From Candidatus Atribacteria bacterium (GTDB lineage: Bacteria > Atribacterota > JS1 > SB-45 > 34-128), in assembly GCA_003451675.1 (NCBI GenBank), contig DMCY01000073.1:4455-14716 (forward strand): a DNA stretch of 10,262 bases. Direction: 5' to 3'. Positions within the stretch are counted from its first letter, which is position 1; each line of letters starts with the position of its first letter. A program made the position numbers and the translations under genes. The notes below the pieces were generated by a model. That model saw only the letters and a program-made list of their open reading frames with translations, was not told the origin of the DNA and did no database searches. Of the stretch, positions 5,869-10,262 are shown in pieces.

Positions 5869-6855
5869 ATGAGAAAACTAATTAATAATCAATTAATCTT
5901 AGGATTAGCTTTATTGATGTTGACCTTTGTTAGTTTTGGGTGTATTGCCAGTGCAGAAGAATTTAATTTTTATGTTGTTTCGCATGGTGGTCCAGGTGAT
6001 CCGTTCTGGGGTGTAGTGATGAAAGGAATGGAGGATTCTGCCAATTATCTTAATAAGGCAACAGATGATACTATTAATGCCACTTATTCAGGTCCGGCTA
6101 AATATTCTGTAGAAAAACTGGTTGATATGTTAAATAGTGCTATTGCTACTAGACCGGACGGAATTGCTGTTACCATTACAGATCCTGATGCCTTAGACCA
6201 GCCACTCAGAAGAGCAATTGATATGGGTATTCCTGTTATTGCAATTAATGTTCCTGATTCAAGAACAGCCGACGAAGCTATTCCTTATCTATTTTATGTA
6301 GGCGGAGACGAATATCTTTCCGGAAAACGTGCTGCTGAAAGAATATTAGACCATAAGAAACCTCAACGTGCAGTGGTAACAATTCACGAGATTGGTCACA
6401 TGGGACTGGAATTAAGAGCACAGGGATTCATCGAAGTTATGACGGAAGCCGGTGTTCCAGCAGAAAAATTAGCTACTTATCTTGACCCAACCCAAGCTAT
6501 CGAAATATTAAAAGGTTATTTTTCAAAAAATCCGGAAACAGATGCTATTTTTACTCTAGGATCAATTGATAGTTCGTATGTAATTGATTTTCTTAACGAA
6601 GAAGGTTTAACTGGCAAAGTAACTCATGGTGGCTTTGATGTTTCAGATGATGTTGTAGAATCAATCCAAAAAGGAGATACTTTATTTACTATTTCCCAAC
6701 AACAGTATCTGCAAGGGTATCTTCCCATTCATTTCTTCTATATGTTAAACAAGTATAATTTCTTGCCAGCAAATGATGTTCTAACCGGTCCAGGATTTGT
6801 GGATGCCGACAATGTTGAAAGTGTTGTAGAGTTAGTAGAACAGAGATATTGGTAA
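5869..6855 (+). CDS. periplasmic sugar/polyol-binding protein of a CUT2 ABC transporter
   Basis: This is the extracytoplasmic substrate-binding subunit (periplasmic binding protein domain of ribose/xylose/inositol type, Peripla_BP_4-like) that delivers ligand to the permease encoded next. Residues 1-29 are a signal peptide: basic MRKLINN, hydrophobic 9-24, and ASA before E30 as a signal peptidase I site. C25 is not in a proper lipobox, so a free periplasmic protein is more likely than a lipoprotein. The mature protein shows two Rossmann-like lobes, with SHGGPGDPFWGVVMKGMEDSA (38-58), PDGIAVTITDPDAL (96-109), GIPVIAINVPDS (120-131), the lobe crossover near 144-180 and GGFDVSDDVVESIQKGD (254-270). 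The length of 328 is normal. Ligand identity is inferred: the nearby IolG-like gene points to myo-inositol or a related cyclitol, and a pentose or hexose is the alternative. The start has AGGAGG eight nt upstream. A strong hairpin follows the gene. Confidence 0.9.
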   Translation: MRKLINNQLILGLALLMLTFVSFGCIASAEEFNFYVVSHGGPGDPFWGVVMKGMEDSANYLNKATDDTINATYSGPAKYSVEKLVDMLNSAIATRPDGIAVTITDPDALDQPLRRAIDMGIPVIAINVPDSRTADEAIPYLFYVGGDEYLSGKRAAERILDHKKPQRAVVTIHEIGHMGLELRAQGFIEVMTEAGVPAEKLATYLDPTQAIEILKGYFSKNPETDAIFTLGSIDSSYVIDFLNEEGLTGKVTHGGFDVSDDVVESIQKGDTLFTISQQQYLQGYLPIHFFYMLNKYNFLPANDVLTGPGFVDADNVESVVELVEQRYW

Positions 6856-6882
6856 TATTAAATTGTGCTTATAATTATAAGT

Positions 6883-6924
6883 AATAAATGGCAGGGAGTT
6901 AGTAAATACTTCCTGCCATTTATT
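6883..6924 (+). terminator. 17-bp intercistronic stem-loop between binding protein and permease genes
   Basis: Bases 6883-6899 pair with 6908-6924 in 17 consecutive pairs (one G-U, 6896/6911) around an 8-nt loop. No T tract follows, so it should terminate only partly. Such hairpins between a binding protein gene and its membrane genes commonly stabilise the upstream mRNA, so that the binding protein is made in excess. Confidence 0.75.
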
Positions 6925-6968
6925 TAAGAAAACTAGGAAGAATAAGAATTAATTTCAAGGAGCGAATA

Positions 6969-7946
6969 ATGAATGATGAAAAAAGTTTTAGTTCATTTAT
7001 AGGAAAATACTTTCGTCACCATCCTGAGTTCGGAGCTTTGGTTGGTTTAGTAATTGTTTTTATTGGATTTTCTTTGACTGCTACCAGATTTCTTACAGTG
7101 GACTCATTTGCAGGAATTGTTACTATAGCTTCTGAATTGGGAATTGTAGCAGCGGGAGTTACTTTTTTAATGATTGCCGGTGAGATTGACCTTTCAGTTG
7201 GTTCAGTATTTGGTTTTTCTGCTATGTTATTTGCCATTTCAGCTGCAAGCGGTATTCCTTTATTTATAAGCCTATTAATTGCTTTATTAGCAGCTGCAGT
7301 TATTGGCTTTTTAAATGGATATATTACTGTACATTTCCAAATACCTTCTTTTATTACTACTTTGGGTGCGCTTATGCTATGGCGCGGGGTTTTGTTGGCT
7401 ATTACCGGAGGTTTCCCGGTTCGTTATAGAGAGGCATCCACGATACTTGAAGTATTAAATGGTAATCTATGGGGTGAATTTAGGACTTCTGCAATTTGGT
7501 TTTTTGCTATCATCCTTTTATTGAATTTTATTCTTTTAAGAACTCAATATGGAAATGCAACCTATGCTACCGGTGGTAATAAAGATGCAGCCAGAATTTT
7601 AGGTATATCAGTTAATAAAGTGAAAATTATTAATTTTATTACTTGTTCTGTGTTGGCAGGACTTGCAGGCTGTATCCAGTTTGCCAGATTTGGTTCAGTT
7701 GATCCGGTAAGAGGACAGGGTATGGAATTAGAAGCAATTGCTGCAGTTGTTGCAGGAGGAACTCTAATGACCGGAGGATATGGTAATTTAATAGGAACGT
7801 TATTAGGAGTATTGTTAATTGGAATGCTTCGTTCTGGTCTAATCATGGCTGGAGCTCCTGCATATTGGTATCAGGCATTTGTTGGCTTAATCTTGATTAT
7901 TGCAGTTATTCTGAATACAAATATTAAAAGGTGGTCATTAAAATGA
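6969..7946 (+). CDS. CUT2-family ABC transporter permease (RbsC/FrcC type)
   Basis: This is the integral membrane subunit of the sugar/polyol importer, belonging to the branched-chain amino acid/ribose-type permease family (BPD_transp_2). Its 325 residues have an N-terminal cytoplasmic stretch and hydrophobic helices at about 22-37, 47-70, 74-91, 97-121, 127-147, 174-191, 222-236, 254-267, 271-290 and 300-315. Family hallmarks are AGEIDLSVGSVFG (70-82), GFLNGYITVHFQIPSFITTLG (113-133) and the ATPase-contacting loop ATGGNKDAARILGISVNKVK (200-219). Conserved GGTLMTGGYGNLIGTLLG follows at 263-280. The gene is the only permease here, so a homodimer is expected. The start codon is preceded by AAGGAG (6957-6962). 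The stop codon TGA overlaps the ATG of the ATPase gene, so the two are translationally coupled. The upstream hairpin probably lowers its expression relative to the binding protein. Confidence 0.93.
   Translation: MNDEKSFSSFIGKYFRHHPEFGALVGLVIVFIGFSLTATRFLTVDSFAGIVTIASELGIVAAGVTFLMIAGEIDLSVGSVFGFSAMLFAISAASGIPLFISLLIALLAAAVIGFLNGYITVHFQIPSFITTLGALMLWRGVLLAITGGFPVRYREASTILEVLNGNLWGEFRTSAIWFFAIILLLNFILLRTQYGNATYATGGNKDAARILGISVNKVKIINFITCSVLAGLAGCIQFARFGSVDPVRGQGMELEAIAAVVAGGTLMTGGYGNLIGTLLGVLLIGMLRSGLIMAGAPAYWYQAFVGLILIIAVILNTNIKRWSLK
7926..7934 (+). promoter_or_regulatory. ribosome binding site that fixes the ATPase start at 7943
   Basis: AAAAGGTGG lies eight nt before the ATG at 7943. The possible GTG start at 7931 is part of this Shine-Dalgarno sequence and has none of its own, so the shorter reading is preferred. 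The ATG overlaps the permease stop as ATGA. Confidence 0.6.
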
Positions 7947-8716
7947 AAAATACTAAAAATTTAATTGAAATGAAAGGAATATTTAAACATTTTGGAACAG
8001 TGACTGCACTAAAAAATGTAAATTTTCATATACAGAATAACGAAATTGTAGGTTTAGTGGGAGATAATGGGGCAGGAAAATCAACTTTGATTAAAATATT
8101 AACCGGGGTTTTTTCTCCTGATAGTGGAGAAATATTTTTTGAAGGGGGAAAGATTAAGCTTAGTTCTCCTAAAATAGCTCGAGATTTGGGAATAGAAACT
8201 GTTCATCAGAATTTGGCATTAATTGATTTAATGAGCATAGCCCGAAATTTCTTCTTAGGGAGAGAGCCAGTTCGAAAACTTGGTGGAGTTATCAATGTAT
8301 TAAATAAAAATAAAATCGAGGATGTTACTAAGGAAGTATTAACAGAAATAGGGATTAATGTCCGCTCTGTTGATGAGGAAGTATCTATCCTTTCAGGCGG
8401 AGAAAGGCAATCAGTAGCTATAGGTCGTGCCATTTATTTTGGAGCTAAATTATTAGTTCTGGATGAACCAACTGCAGCTTTGTCTATCAAAGAATCACAA
8501 AAAGTGTTGGACTATGTCTTAGAAGCCAGGGATAGAGGATTATCAGTTATTTTTATTACTCACAATATATATCATGTTTATTCAGTTGCTGATCGTTTTA
8601 CTATTTTAGAGCATGGTGAGAAATTAGGAGATTTTAAAAAAGACGAAGTTTGTACAGATGATTTAATTGAAGTAATTAGAAGTGGTAAAAAAATTGAGAA
8701 GAAATTAAATAAGTAA
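7943..8716 (+). CDS. single-domain ABC transporter ATP-binding subunit (FrcA-like)
   Basis: This is the cytoplasmic ATPase that powers the importer. Numbering from the ATG at 7943 gives 257 residues. Walker A is GDNGAGKST (40-48, K46) and the Q-loop Q89 is in VHQN. The signature is LSGGERQ (150-156), Walker B is LLVLDEPT (170-177, catalytic E175) and the switch histidine is H207 in FITHN. All active residues are intact. Most ribose/xylose-type (CUT2) importers use a fused double ATPase of about 500 residues with one degenerate half. This protein is a single active domain, as in the fructose-type FrcA, and should work as a homodimer. There is no sign of a lost second half: the frame ends cleanly and 124 nt of non-coding DNA follow. 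It overlaps the permease gene by four nt. A GTG start at 7931 is possible but less likely. Confidence 0.93.
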   Translation: MKNTKNLIEMKGIFKHFGTVTALKNVNFHIQNNEIVGLVGDNGAGKSTLIKILTGVFSPDSGEIFFEGGKIKLSSPKIARDLGIETVHQNLALIDLMSIARNFFLGREPVRKLGGVINVLNKNKIEDVTKEVLTEIGINVRSVDEEVSILSGGERQSVAIGRAIYFGAKLLVLDEPTAALSIKESQKVLDYVLEARDRGLSVIFITHNIYHVYSVADRFTILEHGEKLGDFKKDEVCTDDLIEVIRSGKKIEKKLNK

Positions 8717-8840
8717 AGTATTTGAAAGTTTTATTCGATAATAGGACAGTTCATATCTTTTACAATTTTGAATCATAGATTTTTATTAGCAAGTTATTTT
8801 TCCCTAAATTTAAATATTTTTTTCTGGGGGCAAACAAAAG

Positions 8841-9854
8841 ATGAAAAAAGAAGTGAATGTAGGAGTTATTGGCTTGGGTAGAATTGGAAAATTACATTTG
8901 CATAATATCATTGCACAAATCCCGGGTATTAAATTAATAGGAGTTAGCGATATTATTGAGAATTCTTTACAAGAAGTTTCCCAAAAATACGATATACCTA
9001 TTATAAAAAACGATTATCGCTATTTATTAGATAATAAAGAAATTGATGCAGTTGTGATATGTTCCTCTACTGATACGCATGCCAAAATTATGATTGAAGC
9101 AGCGCAGGCGGGAAAAGATATTTTTTGTGAGAAGCCTATTGCCCTGGACTTAAAAGAGATAAACAGGGCATTAGAAGCTGTGAAAACAGAAGGGATTAAA
9201 TTGCAAATTGGTTTTAATCGTCGTTTTGATCCTAGTTTTATGAAAGCTAAAGAAATGGTACAAAGCGGTAAAATTGGTAAACCTCATATTGTTAAGATTA
9301 CCAGCCGAGACCCTGCACCACCGCCAATAGAATACATCAAGGTATCAGGTGGTATTTTTTTGGATATGACAGTTCATGATTTTGATATGATCCGTTATCT
9401 CCTTGATGATGAAGTAAAAGAACTTATGGCAGTAGGAAGTTGTCTGGTTAACCCGGAAATCAGCAAATATAATGATATAGATACTGCAATTATTACTTTT
9501 CAATACAAGAATGGTGGGTGGGGTATTATTGATAACAGCCGACAGGCGGTATATGGGTATGACCAGAGAATTGAGGTATTTGGTTCAGAAGGATGTGTCC
9601 AGGTAGCTAATCAAAAGCCGACCGAGGTTTCCCTATATGGAGCAGAATCAACTACAAGTGACAAACCATTATACTTCTTTTTAGAAAGATATAATGAATC
9701 ATATATAAATGAGATGAAACATTTTGTTGATTGTATTCAAAATGATCGTAATCCTTCAGTTAGCGGATATGATGGAAAAATGGCAGCGATTATGGGATAT
9801 GCTGCCAAAGAATCTTTTAGTAAAAAGGAATTTGTAGGAATAAAAAATAATTAG
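8841..9854 (+). CDS. iolG: Gfo/Idh/MocA-family oxidoreductase, probable myo-inositol 2-dehydrogenase
   Basis: This cytoplasmic enzyme probably oxidises myo-inositol to scyllo-inosose with NAD+ (EC 1.1.1.18), the first step of inositol catabolism. Its 337 residues start with a Rossmann domain: GLGRIG (11-16) and acidic D37 at the end of the second strand, which favours NAD over NADP. The family motif EKP is at 97-99 with K98, and the sequence GFNRRFDPSF is at 124-133. The C-terminal domain has RDPAPPPIEYIKVSGGIFLDMTVHDFDM (156-183), in which D175 and H179 complete the Lys-Asp-His set typical of IolG, and AVYGYDQRIEVFG (236-248). This match is closer to IolG than to general glucose-fructose oxidoreductases. 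A scyllo-inositol dehydrogenase or other polyol dehydrogenase is the alternative. A G-rich Shine-Dalgarno site (8826-8830) precedes the ATG by ten nt. It follows the ABC genes by 124 nt with no clear terminator. No iolB, C, D or E is in the window. Confidence 0.88.
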   Translation: MKKEVNVGVIGLGRIGKLHLHNIIAQIPGIKLIGVSDIIENSLQEVSQKYDIPIIKNDYRYLLDNKEIDAVVICSSTDTHAKIMIEAAQAGKDIFCEKPIALDLKEINRALEAVKTEGIKLQIGFNRRFDPSFMKAKEMVQSGKIGKPHIVKITSRDPAPPPIEYIKVSGGIFLDMTVHDFDMIRYLLDDEVKELMAVGSCLVNPEISKYNDIDTAIITFQYKNGGWGIIDNSRQAVYGYDQRIEVFGSEGCVQVANQKPTEVSLYGAESTTSDKPLYFFLERYNESYINEMKHFVDCIQNDRNPSVSGYDGKMAAIMGYAAKESFSKKEFVGIKNN

Positions 9855-9910
9855 TTATAGAATTGTTAGATAGAACAAGAAGTAATGCAATTTTAGAAAG
9901 AGACAAGATT

Positions 9911-10262
9911 ATGACAGCAACTATTAGAGATGTAGCAAAGGCAGCTGGAGTTCATCCATCAACAGTATCGAGGGTAATAAATGGAAATTCAAGTATTAGT
10001 CAGAAAACTGTGGAGAAAGTGTTCTCAATAATTAAAGAATTAAATTACACTCCTAATGCACTTGCCAGAAGTTTAAAAACAAATAAATTACGTACATTTG
10101 GAATGCTGATTCCTGATATTGCCAACCCCTTTTTTTCCGGATTAGCAAGAGGGGTTGAGGATGCAGCTAATGAACATGGATATAATGTAATTATGTGTAA
10201 TACAGATGATTGTCTTGAAAAAGAAATAACTTATCTAAAATTGTTGGAGGAAAGGCGTGTAG
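9911..10262 (+). CDS. LacI-family transcriptional repressor, N-terminal part (cut by window end)
   Basis: The frame from ATG 9911 runs open for 117 codons to the window edge, about a third of a usual 330-340-residue LacI protein. Residues 3-30 are the LacI helix-turn-helix: TIRDVAKAAGVHPSTVSRVING, with H, P and S in the recognition-helix positions that vary between family members. Next comes the hinge YTPNALARSLKT (46-57), whose leucine normally inserts at a central C-G of the operator. After this begins the periplasmic-binding-protein-like sensor domain, GMLIPDIANPFFSGLARGVEDAA. Location at the end of the transport/iolG run, and a good LacI-type palindrome at the operon promoter (5662-5675), suggest it represses this locus and is released by inositol or a product. 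A weak purine-rich Shine-Dalgarno (9895-9903) lies seven nt upstream. The 56-nt gap after iolG suggests cotranscription. Confidence 0.93.
   Translation, partial: MTATIRDVAKAAGVHPSTVSRVINGNSSISQKTVEKVFSIIKELNYTPNALARSLKTNKLRTFGMLIPDIANPFFSGLARGVEDAANEHGYNVIMCNTDDCLEKEITYLKLLEERRV

Noticed and set aside
7016..7237. Antisense open frames under the permease gene (also 7562-7846) and the ATPase gene (8206-8433)
   Set aside because: They are shadows of well-supported genes on the plus strand, with low-complexity T/P/I/N-rich translations and no start signals.
7931..7942. GTG start for the ABC ATPase
   Set aside because: The GTG lies within the Shine-Dalgarno sequence of the ATG at 7943 and has no ribosome binding site of its own.
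8717..8840. Promoter or terminator between the ATPase gene and iolG
   Set aside because: Only weak, poorly spaced -10/-35-like words and no stable hairpin could be found in this AT-rich 124-nt gap.
1..10262. CRISPR array, insertion sequence, tRNA gene or phage remnant
   Set aside because: No regularly spaced repeats, transposase-like frames, terminal repeats or tRNA-like cloverleafs were seen on either strand.

Overview
The window is AT-rich bacterial DNA. It carries a housekeeping block on the left and a sugar or cyclitol uptake locus on the right. The organism cannot be named from the sequence. Low GC, strong Shine-Dalgarno sites, a type 3 (archaeal/Thermus-like) prolyl-tRNA synthetase and a binding protein with a signal peptidase I site rather than a lipobox fit an anaerobic, probably diderm, low-GC lineage. 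Atribacterota, Thermotogota and Halanaerobiales-like groups are candidates. That placement is inference only.

Left block (1-4300). proS (167-1612) has a clear promoter and leader. It is followed by a small EF-Tu-domain-2-like protein (1750-2007) with its own promoter, whose 3' end is folded into a 17-bp hairpin that includes coding sequence. Converging on it from the minus strand is a two-gene unit: an NfeD-type membrane serine protease (2933-4258), then a stomatin-like slipin (2126-2929). The slipin's ribosome binding site lies in the last codons of nfeD. This pair is a well-known membrane module. The nfeD start is better placed at 4258 than at 4282.

Middle (4300-5870). A lone EamA/DMT-type permease gene (4500-5390) has a 45-nt imperfect palindrome just before its Shine-Dalgarno site. 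A 478-nt gap follows. It holds a second hairpin and a strong-looking promoter with a LacI-type operator at the start of transcription, followed by a leader of about 210 nt.

Right block (5869-10262, all plus strand). The order is periplasmic binding protein, a 17-bp intercistronic hairpin, CUT2 permease, single-domain ABC ATPase (ATGA overlap with the permease), an IolG-like inositol 2-dehydrogenase, and the first 117 codons of a LacI-family repressor cut by the window edge. The likely job is uptake and first oxidation of myo-inositol or a related polyol. The terminal LacI protein probably represses the unit through the palindrome at 5662-5675. The genes belong to known families. The less ordinary parts are the regulatory structures and the use of a half-length ATPase. 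I see no CRISPR array, insertion sequence, tRNA or rRNA.
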